29,330 nt of DNA. It comes from DATLYH01 sp035575035. GTDB taxonomy: Bacteria; Planctomycetota; Planctomycetia; Gemmatales; Gemmataceae. A model generated the notes under the pieces. It worked only from the letters and a program-made list of their open reading frames with translations, had not been told where the DNA came from and ran no database searches. Shown here one piece after another: positions 1-6,505 of the stretch. Location: NCBI GenBank assembly GCA_035575035.1, contig DATLYH010000255.1:1-29330 (forward strand), given 5' to 3'. How positions within the stretch are numbered: the stretch's first letter is position 1; each line of letters opens with the position of its first letter. The translations under genes and the position numbers were made by a program.

Positions 1-1380
1 GGTGCCTTGCGAGCCGCCAGCCTGCCGCAGCGGGCCGCCAGGCTGGCCGACGCGCTCCGTTTGCTGTGGCCTGAGGCCTCCCTGTACGCCTGCCTGCTGG
101 GGGACGGAAGCAGCTCGCATGCTGCGGTACTCGATCAGGCGGGTGGTCCCCATGCCGAGTGGAGCGAAGTCTTCCGCGGTGTGTCCTCCCGGCCGGCACC
201 GGCCGAGTTAGAGGGCCTGATTGAAGCGCTCAGGGCGCGGGGGATCACCTTGGTGGCCGAGGAGGTTGGAGTCGGGGAGTCTCACCAGGGACTGCTCGCC
301 CTTGGGATCAGCGCCGATGTCCCGGACGACCTGGCCACCTGCGCCCGGGCGCTGCTGGCGGTGTGCGCCGGCCAAGCGGCCCTGGCCCTGGAACTTGAGG
401 CTCAGCGGGCCGAGCGGCAGGCACTACAGGACCAGGTGGCGGGCCTGCGCTGGCTGGCCGCCGTCGGCGAGCTAGCGGGGCCGATGGCCCATGAATTCAA
501 CAATTTCCTCAACGTCCTTTTACTCCATCTGGCGGTCCTGGAGCACGAGCTGCCGGAGAACCTCCGCTCCGAATTGGCCCAGATCCGCAAGCAGGGCAAG
601 GAGGCGGCGGCGCTGATCGGCCGATGGCAGCAGTATCGCCGTCGCCCACAGCCCGAGTCTCGGCCGGTGGACCTCAACCGGGTGGTCCGCGAGGTGGTCC
701 GGTCACTCGCCGAGGAGACCTCTCTGTCTTACGCCGGGTTACGCCCGCTGATCATTGCCCCCTCACCCCCACCCCTCTCCCCCGCCTCGGGGGAGAGGGG
801 AGAAGGGCTTGCCCCCCTCTCCCCTGCCAAAGAGGAGAGGGGGGAAGAACTTGCCCTTCTCTCCCCTGCCAAAGAAGAGAGAGGAGAAGAACTTGCCCTT
901 CTCTCCCCTGCCAAAGAGGAGAGGGGGGAAGAACTTGCCCCCCTCTCCCCCCCCGGGGGGAGAGGGGTGAGGGGTGAGGGGGCGGCCGATTCCGGGGTCC
1001 CGGCGGGAGTCGTGGTACGCCTGGAGCTGGCCGCCGACCTACCGCCGGTGCTCGGCGGCACGGGCGACCTGGATCGTCTCTGCGCTTTCCTGGTGGGCAA
1101 CGCGGCTGCCGTCACCCCGGACGGCGGCGAGGTCCTTGTGCGGACGGCGCGGGCAGCGGATCAGGTGCTGCTGCGGATCGAGGACTCCGGCCCGGACGTG
1201 GCGCCTGGGCTGCTCGGCCAGGTGTTCGAGGTTTCTGCGGCCGGCCGTGTGGGGGCAAATGGCCTGGAGTTGGCGGCGTGCCGGAGCATCGTCCGGCGCC
1301 TGCAGGGAGGGATCCGCGCCGAAAGCCGCGCGGGCGGGGGTGTGGCCGTCATTGTGGAGTTGCCGGCTGCACTTGGCTGA
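1..1380 (+). CDS. Sensor histidine kinase, 5'-truncated by window edge
   Basis: The frame is open from base 1, so the true start is probably upstream; a TTG at base 7 is the first possible internal start. Numbering residues from base 1, the N-terminal ~150 residues look like a GAF-type sensory domain followed by a short helix. An H-box (AHEFNNFLN, phosphoacceptor His164) of the HDFNN type follows, and a diverged HATPase_c domain occupies the C-terminus. The N-box Asn is kept (GNAAAV). The G1 box reads EDSGPD (Asp395) where DxGxG is usual, and the G2 box reads NGLELA where GLGLA is usual. A repeat-derived insert of about 75 residues separates the H-box and ATPase domains. It is cytosolic with no membrane segment in the visible part. 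It may partner the sigma-54 response regulator at 6506-7996, but that is inference. Family call confident; catalytic activity uncertain. Confidence 0.85.
   Translation, partial: GALRAASLPQRAARLADALRLLWPEASLYACLLGDGSSSHAAVLDQAGGPHAEWSEVFRGVSSRPAPAELEGLIEALRARGITLVAEEVGVGESHQGLLALGISADVPDDLATCARALLAVCAGQAALALELEAQRAERQALQDQVAGLRWLAAVGELAGPMAHEFNNFLNVLLLHLAVLEHELPENLRSELAQIRKQGKEAAALIGRWQQYRRRPQPESRPVDLNRVVREVVRSLAEETSLSYAGLRPLIIAPSPPPLSPASGERGEGLAPLSPAKEERGEELALLSPAKEERGEELALLSPAKEERGEELAPLSPPGGRGVRGEGAADSGVPAGVVVRLELAADLPPVLGGTGDLDRLCAFLVGNAAAVTPDGGEVLVRTARAADQVLLRIEDSGPDVAPGLLGQVFEVSAAGRVGANGLELAACRSIVRRLQGGIRAESRAGGGVAVIVELPAALG
760..981. repeat. In-frame palindromic tandem-repeat insertion inside the kinase gene
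   Basis: A 42-base unit beginning CTTGCC recurs at 808, 850 and 892, with a partial copy at 934. Each unit carries CCCCTCTCC-type and GGAGAGGGG-type arms that can pair with each other. The outer flanks (CCCCTCACCCCCACCCCTC near 760 and GAGGGGTGAGGGGTGAGGGG near 961) are inverted copies, so the whole block resembles a terminal-inverted-repeat element. As 42 is divisible by three, each unit adds 14 residues (LSPAKEERGEE-like) and the reading frame survives. Confidence 0.85.
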
Positions 1381-1381
1381 C

Positions 1382-1398
1382 CGGGCATGGTATTTGCA
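1382..1398 (+). promoter_or_regulatory. Sigma-54 (-24/-12) promoter candidate
   Basis: The sequence CGGGCATG-GTAT-TTGCA matches 11 of 13 specified positions of YTGGCACG-N4-TTGCW. The GG (1384-1385) and GC (1396-1397) are separated by the required 10 bases. It starts just after the kinase stop codon and about 60 bases upstream of the ATG at 1459. Confidence 0.6.
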
Positions 1399-1458
1399 AA
1401 CCTCAAGAAGAGCGGGCCCTGTTCCATCAGCCAAAGTCTCAAGAGAGGAGGAAACTCC

Positions 1459-2175
1459 ATGACTACTGCAATCGAAGCCCAGGACCTGTTGCCGGTCCGC
1501 AGCCGCGTCAGCTGGGGAGCCATCCTTGCCGGGTCTGTGGTGGCCCTGGCGGTCTACCTGCTGCTCAGCTCGCTGGGCCTGGCGGTACATCTGACCGTGG
1601 ATGAGAACGTGACCGAGCGGGCGTTGGGGATTGGGACCGGCATCTGGGCGGTGGTCAGCCTGCTGGTTTCGCTGTTTTTAGGAGGTTGGATCACCAGTCA
1701 ATGCACCGCAGGGGAGAACCGGGCCGAGGCGGTGGTTTACGGGGTGGTCGTGTGGGGCCTGTTCTTCGCGGCGCTGTTCTGGCTGGTCTCCGGCGGCGTG
1801 CGCATGGGCTTTAACGCCATCGCAGGGATCGCCAGCAGCCCGGCCACCTCGGCGGTGGTCAACCGCATGTCAGACGAGGACCTGCGGGCCGCAGGCTTCA
1901 CCCCTGAGCAGATCAGCAACATGCGGGGGCAATTCGACCAACTCCGCGAGCGCTTGCAGACCGTCAAGCATGACCCGCGGACGACAGCAGCTGCCTGGTG
2001 GACCTTCGCGGGGCTCTGCCTCTCGGTGGTGGCTGCCGTTGCCGGTGCGGTTGCCGGCGCCGGGCCGAACCTGGTGCTGATGTCCCTGCACACCCGCTCT
2101 ACCACCGTAGGGATGACCTACCCGACAACCCGACCGGGCGAGGCCATCCGCTCAACGGAGGATGTCAACCGCTAA
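1459..2175 (+). CDS. Multi-pass membrane protein (PhnA-like/hypothetical)
   Basis: The ATG at 1459 is chosen because AGAGGAGGAA lies at optimal spacing; the frame is open 72 bases further upstream without a better site. The 238-residue protein starts with a W-G-A-I-L-A-G motif and a hydrophobic helix (residues ~20-45). Two more helices (~60-80 and ~90-115) and a C-terminal helix pair (~175-210, Ala/Gly/Val rich) follow. A soluble stretch of about 55 residues lies between helices 3 and 4. The N-terminal pattern resembles small membrane proteins often labelled PhnA-like in proteobacteria; function unknown. A -24/-12 type promoter precedes it, and a pair of hairpins follows the stop. Location: cytoplasmic membrane. 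Confidence 0.75.
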   Translation: MTTAIEAQDLLPVRSRVSWGAILAGSVVALAVYLLLSSLGLAVHLTVDENVTERALGIGTGIWAVVSLLVSLFLGGWITSQCTAGENRAEAVVYGVVVWGLFFAALFWLVSGGVRMGFNAIAGIASSPATSAVVNRMSDEDLRAAGFTPEQISNMRGQFDQLRERLQTVKHDPRTTAAAWWTFAGLCLSVVAAVAGAVAGAGPNLVLMSLHTRSTTVGMTYPTTRPGEAIRSTEDVNR

Positions 2176-2180
2176 CCCAA

Positions 2181-2234
2181 AGCCCGGAGCATCAGCGACG
2201 GGGCACCGTCAACCCGGCGCTGACGCTCCGGGCT
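2181..2234. repeat. REP-like hairpin (GAGCCCGGAGC family)
   Basis: A 17-base arm at 2181-2197 pairs with 2218-2234 with one mismatch. The core AGCCCGGAGCATCAGCG is the same family as the array at 11203-11366. It lies in the convergent gap after the membrane protein. Confidence 0.7.
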
Positions 2235-2245
2235 CGGATAGTTAC

Positions 2246-2283
2246 CCGGCGCTCACGCTCCGTCTCCGGAGCGTGAGCGCCGG
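2246..2283. terminator. Perfect 17-bp hairpin between convergent genes
   Basis: Arms 2246-2262 and 2267-2283 are perfect reverse complements with a TCTC loop. It lies between the convergent stops at 2175 and 2299. There is no T-tract, so it is either a factor-assisted bidirectional terminator or simply a REP-type element. The arm CGCTCACGCTCCG is related to the neighbouring repeat family. Confidence 0.55.
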
Positions 2284-2298
2284 TGCCTTTGCCGCTCA

Positions 2299-2754
2299 TC
2301 AGGGGCGGGAGGTGGTGACCTCAAGCGCCCGCATGCGGTCGTGCCCCTCGCGGATGCCGGCGAACTGGCGCTGGATCAGAGCCTGAACGTCGGCAGGCAA
2401 AAACTCCTTCAGGGCATTCTCGTAATTGCTCTTGGCCGCGTCCTCGCCGCGCTCGCACTCGGCGATCACGGCCCCCTCGTCGCCGCCGCTGACGGCAGCC
2501 TTAACATTCATCCAGCCGCGCAGGAACCAACCGGCCAGGCTCCCCTCCTTCTCCGGGTCGCCGCCCAGCCGTCGGACCTCATTCTGCAATTCCGCGGCGT
2601 ACTGGGCGCTCTGCTTCTCATACGCCTGGAAGAGCATCTTGAGTTGGCTGTCGCTGACGGCCTCCGCGGCGGTCTGGTAGCCGTACTGGCGGTCCTTGCA
2701 CGTCTCAATCAGGTTGTTCAGGACGGCGATCACCTCGTCGATATTCGAAGCCAT
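2299..2754 (-). CDS. DUF2383 / PA2169-family ferritin-like four-helix protein
   Basis: A 151-residue protein whose helical layout and N-terminal pattern (LNNLIETCKDRQYGYQTAAE) fit the PA2169/DUF2383 four-helix-bundle family, a ferritin-like fold often found beside stress genes. The start at 2754 is preferred over 2772 because CAGGAG sits 6 bases before it and inside the longer alternative. Conserved Glu/Asp/His residues that could bind metal occur in the helices (for example RGEDAAKSNYENAL near residue 105-118), but metal binding is not established. No signal peptide; cytosolic. The KGG protein gene lies upstream on the same strand with a 124-base repeat-filled gap, so cotranscription is plausible. 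Confidence 0.85.
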   Translation of the reverse strand: MASNIDEVIAVLNNLIETCKDRQYGYQTAAEAVSDSQLKMLFQAYEKQSAQYAAELQNEVRRLGGDPEKEGSLAGWFLRGWMNVKAAVSGGDEGAVIAECERGEDAAKSNYENALKEFLPADVQALIQRQFAGIREGHDRMRALEVTTSRP

Positions 2755-2770
2755 AGGGTTCTCCTGATTC

Positions 2771-2872
2771 ATTCGTCACTGGTCACTGGTCATTCGTCAG
2801 GTCATTGGTTGTTGGTCAGCGATCCGTTGCAAAGGGCGAATGACCACTGATGAATGACCAATGACGAATGAC
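2771..2872. repeat. GGTCATTCGTCA-type imperfect inverted repeat
   Basis: Short direct repeats of the type CATTCGTCACTGGTCA on the left are mirrored by GAATGACCAATGACGAATGA on the right (about 2842-2872). The interval can fold into a long imperfect hairpin. It fills nearly the entire gap between the DUF2383 and KGG genes. Such low-complexity TCATTGGTC repeats are common between genes in planctomycetes. Confidence 0.65.
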
Positions 2873-2878
2873 CGCCTC

Positions 2879-3328
2879 TTAGCCGATTTGCGCCGGGCTC
2901 GCCGGGCGTTCGGTTGACTCGGCGGTCTCCTCCGGGGGATGGCTCGGCGGAGCAAAGTCGCCCTGGCTGCCGTTTCCCTGGCCTTGCGGGTTCAGGCCCT
3001 CCGGCGGCGCGGCTTGAAGCCCGGCGCCCCCCGGCTGCTCCGCGGAGGGGGCCGGCGTCTGCTCGGCGGCGCGGGCGGCCGCGCGGCGGGCACGGGAGTG
3101 CTGTCCCCCCTTGCGCCCCGCCCGGCGGGCCTCCTCGGAGGTAAATACATGGGCCCGGCCCCGCTGGTGCGCCGCTTGTCCCCCCTTGCGACCGGCCTCG
3201 CGGGCCTCCTCAGGGGTGAACTCATGGGCGGTGCCCTTCTGGTGGGCGGCCTTTCCCCCCATGCTGGCAATCTGACGCTGCTTCTCGGGATCCATGGCGG
3301 CAAAGCCCCGTTTGCCTTTCTCTGCCAT
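2879..3328 (-). CDS. KGG-repeat stress protein (YciG-like) with extended tail
   Basis: A 149-residue hydrophilic protein with a KGFAAM-like opening (GKRGFAAMDPEKQRQIAS). It has three KGG-type motifs in sequence: GGKAAH, then GRKGGQAAH and GRKGGQHSR, separated by helical AHEFTPEEARE / AHVFTSEEARR spacers. These match the Pfam KGG/YciG stress-induced family, small DNA- or stress-associated proteins in enterobacteria (yciGFE). The C-terminal ~65 residues are Ala/Pro/Gln-rich and probably disordered. Start at 3328 has an AAAGGA ribosome site; an in-frame extension to 3439 lacks one. A strong -24/-12 site lies about 195 bases upstream. DUF2383 follows on the same strand. Confidence 0.85.
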   Translation of the reverse strand: MAEKGKRGFAAMDPEKQRQIASMGGKAAHQKGTAHEFTPEEAREAGRKGGQAAHQRGRAHVFTSEEARRAGRKGGQHSRARRAAARAAEQTPAPSAEQPGGAGLQAAPPEGLNPQGQGNGSQGDFAPPSHPPEETAESTERPASPAQIG

Positions 3329-3913
3329 GATCGAGATCCTTTCTAGACCGCGGAAAAGGGAATTGACCGAATCCCACGGAAAGGGGGCATACCGCACCCT
3401 CCCCGACTGACTCCACGTCCTCACTCCATGAACTGACAACTCACCGCCCGGCTCAAGGAGCAGAGGGATAGGCTCTCCGAACTCGCCCCGGCCGAGACGA
3501 TGAGTTCGATGCTAGAGGTAGGAGCAAAGCAAGTGCCAAAATGCCCACAACACGGGCAAGGGCAGAAGGACTAGTGGCCGCTCCCTTGGCGACCCAGGAA
3601 GGGCAGGTCCCGGAAGAGACACAAAGTAAGTTAAGGCAGCATATTCGTTTCGGTCAACCCTTCGCCTGCGCGCACCCCGGCCGCCTCCGGGGCTCTCCTC
3701 CGAGGAAGCAAACAACTGCTGCCGTCACTTCGCTTTAGGGTTCAAGATCGGCAGGATTTTGCCCAGAGCCGAGAAGCCGTCCTCTACCTGCTCCCCGGGG
3801 CAGTCAGTCGTAAAGGCCGCTGTCCGGTGGACGGCGCATGCAAGGGCGAGCCGCCGACCGCGCGATCACAGGCAGCGGCCCGCCCATAAGAGGAAACCAT
3901 TGCAGCCGCACGC
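3329..3913. other. Gene-free interval with one sigma-54 site
   Basis: No convincing gene is seen in these 585 bases. The interval contains the leftward sigma-54 promoter candidate at 3523-3539 and, over 3437-3574, an open stretch without a credible start codon. Nothing else was recognised between 3575 and 3913. Confidence 0.6.
3523..3539 (-). promoter_or_regulatory. Sigma-54 promoter candidate, strong
   Basis: On the minus strand the sequence is TTGGCACT-TGCT-TTGCT, 12 of 13 specified consensus positions, with GG and GC exactly 10 bases apart. It points at the KGG gene (start 3328), leaving a leader of roughly 185 bases. Confidence 0.75.
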
Positions 3914-4357
3914 TCATTTCGCGCTTTGGACCTCAATCTTGATCTCGGCGGAGGCCTTGCTGCCCCCCTTGGCCGGGGTCCCCGTCACCGTGATGGTATG
4001 GTGTCCCAGCGCTGCTTCCTTATCTGCCTCGATTTTGACCGTGATTTCCTTTTCTCCGGCCTTGATCATCCCTTTGTCAGGCGTGACAGTGACTCCCTTG
4101 GGTGCCCCACTGAAATCGAGGTTGACGTCCTGATCAAAATTCTTGCCCCTCTCGAGGCCGATTGTGATCATCTTTGCTTCCCCCTGCTTGAGGGTGGTTT
4201 CCGTGTTCGGAACGTCGAGCTTGAAGGTGTTTTCTGGGGTGGTGAGGCCGGGGCCGCTGCGCGGGTTGGTAGCCCCCGGGCCGCCCGGCGTGCTCTTTCC
4301 ATCACACCCGACCGCGCCGATCAATGCCACGACGGCCAACGCCAGTAACTTCTTCAT
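3914..4357 (-). CDS. Small lipoprotein with Ig-like/beta-sandwich domain
   Basis: A 147-residue protein starting MKKLLALAVVALIGAVGC: a lysine n-region, a hydrophobic core and a lipobox-like GAVGC (Cys18). A Gly/Pro/Ser-rich linker follows to about residue 40. The remainder alternates beta-strand patterns (NTETTLKQGEAKMITIGLER, GVTVTPDKGMIKAGEKEITV, HTITVTGTPAKGG). These resemble NEW3/bacterial Ig-like surface domains in which a conserved G-x-H-x-I-x-V-x-G strand ends the fold. Probably attached to a membrane facing the periplasm. The start at 4357 is supported by GGAGG 7 bases upstream. A -24/-12 candidate lies ~80 bases upstream. Partner unknown. Confidence 0.75.
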   Translation of the reverse strand: MKKLLALAVVALIGAVGCDGKSTPGGPGATNPRSGPGLTTPENTFKLDVPNTETTLKQGEAKMITIGLERGKNFDQDVNLDFSGAPKGVTVTPDKGMIKAGEKEITVKIEADKEAALGHHTITVTGTPAKGGSKASAEIKIEVQSAK

Positions 4358-4436
4358 CAGCAATCCTCCATCGAAAAGAATGCAACTGTGTTCAAGCCCT
4401 CGGCTCCGCGGAAAGCCTCAGCCGTGATCACCCGAT

Positions 4437-4453
4437 TGCAAAAGGTATGCCGC
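4437..4453 (-). promoter_or_regulatory. Sigma-54 promoter candidate, moderate
   Basis: The minus-strand sequence is GCGGCATA-CCTT-TTGCA, 9 of 13 specified positions, with invariant GG/GC at correct spacing and a complete TTGCA -12 element. It faces the lipoprotein gene start at 4357. Confidence 0.45.
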
Positions 4454-4630
4454 ACGGCTGAGGCGGCGCGGCGCAGCCGACCGGTGAGCCGGAACCGTGG
4501 GCGTCGGATTTATGATCTAAAAGAGAGTTCATAAGATTGATAAAGGACCCCCAAGGATAAAACGGCAGCCGCTTGCTCCCTGTTCGGCAAGAGGTTGCGC
4601 AGCGAATCGGTCGGTCCTGGGGCCCAGAAG

Positions 4631-4647
4631 GCGGTACGAGACTTGCA
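4631..4647 (+). promoter_or_regulatory. Sigma-54 promoter candidate
   Basis: The sequence GCGGTACG-AGAC-TTGCA matches 10 of 13 specified positions with GG (4633-4634) and GC (4645-4646) 10 bases apart. It lies 63 bases upstream of the DUF892 ATG at 4711. Confidence 0.55.
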
Positions 4648-4710
4648 CCCTCATCTTACTGAATGAGTCGCCCCCCAACGGCCCGAAACCGAAAGGTCAG
4701 GAGATCCCCC

Positions 4711-5205
4711 ATGAAGCTGCACTCCCTGGAAGATCTTTTCGTCGATCAACTGAAGGACCTCTACAGCGCCGAGAACCAAATCCTCAAGGCGCTGCCCCGG
4801 ATGGCGAAAGCCGCTTCCTCGCCGGAGCTGCGGGATGCCTTTCAGGAGCATCTGGAACAGACCCGGGACCACGTGGAGCGGCTAGAGCAGATTTGCGCGA
4901 AGCGCGACCTCAACCCCCGCGGCAAGAAGTGTAAGGCGGTCGAGGGATTGCTGGAAGAAGGCAAGGAGATCCTGGCTACGGACGGCGACCCCAATGTCAT
5001 CGACGCTGCTCTGATCGCCGCTGCCCAACGGGTCGAGCATTACGAGATTGCCGGCTACGGCTGTGCCCGGACCTATGCCCGGCTCCTAGGCGATGAGGTC
5101 TCGGCCCGTCTGCTGCAACAGACCCTCGACGAGGAGGGCCAGACCGACAAGAAGCTGACCGATCTGGCCGAGAGCGCCATCAATCTCCGCGCGGTCGAGG
5201 CGTAG
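4711..5205 (+). CDS. DUF892 (YciE/YciF-like) ferritin-like protein
   Basis: A 164-residue protein that opens with the family's typical pattern (SLEDLFVDQLKDLYSAENQI). It continues as helical bundle segments with regularly placed Glu/His (LRDAFQEHLEQTRDHVERLE, AAQRVEHYEIAGYGCARTYA, LLQQTLDEEGQTDKKLTDLA). These Glu and His positions form the presumed di-metal site of the YciE/YciF ferritin-like family. Full length for the family. The ATG at 4711 has AGGAG 7 bases upstream; an in-frame ATG at 4663 has no ribosome site. Cytosolic. It shares a divergent control region with the lipoprotein gene. In enterobacteria yciG (KGG) and yciF/yciE (DUF892) are neighbours, and both families occur within 1.5 kb here. 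Confidence 0.93.
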   Translation: MKLHSLEDLFVDQLKDLYSAENQILKALPRMAKAASSPELRDAFQEHLEQTRDHVERLEQICAKRDLNPRGKKCKAVEGLLEEGKEILATDGDPNVIDAALIAAAQRVEHYEIAGYGCARTYARLLGDEVSARLLQQTLDEEGQTDKKLTDLAESAINLRAVEA

Positions 5206-5294
5206 GGTAAGGCGGGAATCCGTCGGTATTGCCGAGTCCTCCCTGCCGACCTCAGGTGAGGAGGACCCGGGTATTGACCCATTCCCCTTTCCGT

Positions 5295-5311
5295 CCGGCA
5301 TGGCAAATGCT
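5295..5311 (+). promoter_or_regulatory. Sigma-54 promoter candidate, moderate
   Basis: The sequence CCGGCATG-GCAA-ATGCT matches 10 of 13 specified positions, with GG (5297-5298) and GC (5309-5310) correctly spaced. It lies 71 bases before the ATG at 5382. Confidence 0.45.
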
Positions 5312-5381
5312 TTTCTGCCTTGTGTGGTAGTGTCGGATAGTCTGTCCACTCCTGTAACCCAGCGATGAAGGGAGCGAAGGC

Positions 5382-6410
5382 ATGAGAAGAGCAGCATTGG
5401 CCGCCCTCGCCGTCGGGCTAGTCCTGCTGGTGGCGGCAGAGTCGGCCCAGGCCCAGCGCTTCTACGGCCGAGGCGGCTTCGCAGTCAGGACCCCCTGGTT
5501 CTCCTTCGGTTATGGAACCCCGGCGTACTATTACGGTTGGGGCTCCCCTTACTACGGCGGTTGGTACGGAACGCCGGGGTATGGCAGGTGGTACTCCTCG
5601 TACTACTATCCCGGATACACCTATGGTTGGTATAGCAGGCCGTACTACAGCCGGTGGTACTACTCTTACGGCTACCCGTATTACTACAGCTCGGGTTTCA
5701 GCCCCTCTTACAGCAGCGGCTTCTACGGCTCGACGTACTACACCTACCCGAGCACAGCCAGCTATGCCGGCCTTGAGCGCCCAAGCGGCACGACCCAGTC
5801 GTTCTATGCGGGGCCGGGGCCAGGCAATGACCAGGTGCTAGTGCGGGTGACAGTGCCCGAGGCCAACGCCCGCGTCTGGATCGACGACCACCCGACGCAA
5901 CAGGGAGGCTTCGAGCGGGTCTTCATTTCGCCGCCGCTCCCGTCGGGCCGGTCGTATTCCTACCAGATCCGAGCCGCCTGGACGCAGAACGGCCAGGAGA
6001 TTATCCGGGAGAAGCAAGTAACCTTCCAGCCAGGCGAAACCGTGACCGTCAACTTCGCGGAAAGCGGGGAAGACCGGCGTCCGGGCGCGGCTGGCCCGTT
6101 GCGCAGCCCGCCACTCCGTGAAGTCGATACGGCGCCGGCGCGAACCGACGGCGCCTTCGAGGGGCGGATCATGCGGGTCGCCGACGGTGAGGTTGTCCTC
6201 ACTGACCGGGACGGCGGCAACCCACGCACCTTCCGCCTGGCTGAGGGCGGTCAGGTCCTGATCGACGGCAGGCGGGCCGACCTGAGCGGGTTGCAGCCCG
6301 GCATGCGGGTGGTAGTGACACCGCAGGCCGGCGCTACCGGCGTTGCCATCCGGCTGGAAGTCAACACCACCCCGGACCGGACACCCCCGCCTGGCAGGCC
6401 GCCGCAGTGA
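5382..6410 (+). CDS. Secreted Tyr/Gly-rich protein with TIGR03000 domain
   Basis: A 342-residue protein with a Sec signal peptide (RR n-region, hydrophobic core, AESAQA|Q cleavage near residue 24). Residues ~27-130 are extremely rich in Tyr, Gly, Ser and Trp, with irregular YYYG, YYGW and YSSGF words. Residues ~150-228 match the planctomycete-specific TIGR03000 domain: VRVTVPEANARVWIDD, then RVFISPPLPSGRSYSYQIRA, then QVTFQPGETVTVNF. A C-terminal beta-rich module (~261-335; GRIMRVADGEVVLTDRD, VLIDGRRADLSGLQPGMRV) looks like a small OB/SH3-like domain. Probably an exported envelope or extracellular protein; the exact role is unknown. A GGGAG-type ribosome site and a -24/-12 candidate precede it. 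A strong hairpin follows. Confidence 0.85.
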   Translation: MRRAALAALAVGLVLLVAAESAQAQRFYGRGGFAVRTPWFSFGYGTPAYYYGWGSPYYGGWYGTPGYGRWYSSYYYPGYTYGWYSRPYYSRWYYSYGYPYYYSSGFSPSYSSGFYGSTYYTYPSTASYAGLERPSGTTQSFYAGPGPGNDQVLVRVTVPEANARVWIDDHPTQQGGFERVFISPPLPSGRSYSYQIRAAWTQNGQEIIREKQVTFQPGETVTVNFAESGEDRRPGAAGPLRSPPLREVDTAPARTDGAFEGRIMRVADGEVVLTDRDGGNPRTFRLAEGGQVLIDGRRADLSGLQPGMRVVVTPQAGATGVAIRLEVNTTPDRTPPPGRPPQ

Positions 6411-6451
6411 GGAAAGACCGTCCTTCACCGAATCGCCTGTGAACGTCTCCG

Positions 6452-6489
6452 TTGCCGCTTGCGGCTTGACACCGAGCCGCAAGCGGCAA
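6452..6489. terminator. 15-bp hairpin between convergent genes
   Basis: Arms TTGCCGCTTGCGGCT (6452-6466) and AGCCGCAAGCGGCAA (6475-6489) are perfect complements with an 8-base loop. It lies between the convergent stops at 6410 and 6506. No T-tract is present, so bidirectional termination is inferred from location and symmetry. Confidence 0.6.
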
Positions 6490-6505
6490 ACCGGAAATGT
6501 CCCAT

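Larger units (their letters stand above)
4358..4710. other. Divergent regulatory interval
   Basis: This 353-base gap between the divergent lipoprotein and DUF892 genes carries one outward-facing -24/-12 candidate for each gene (4437-4453 and 4631-4647). Between them lies an unusually AT-rich segment at about 4508-4562. No gene was seen. Confidence 0.55.

Noticed and set aside
729..1115. Long antisense frame across the kinase repeat block
   Set aside because: It is a by-product of the palindromic GC-rich repeats and overlaps a well-supported kinase gene.
3437..3574. Open frame reading TARLKEQRDRLSELAPAET, resembling a short helical protein
   Set aside because: It has no credible start codon or ribosome site and overlaps the leftward sigma-54 site; at most a degraded fragment.
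4562..4577. ACGGCAGCCGCTTGCT as an additional sigma-54 promoter
   Set aside because: GG and GC are 9 bases apart, and sigma-54 recognition requires 10; the site at 4631-4647 fits better.
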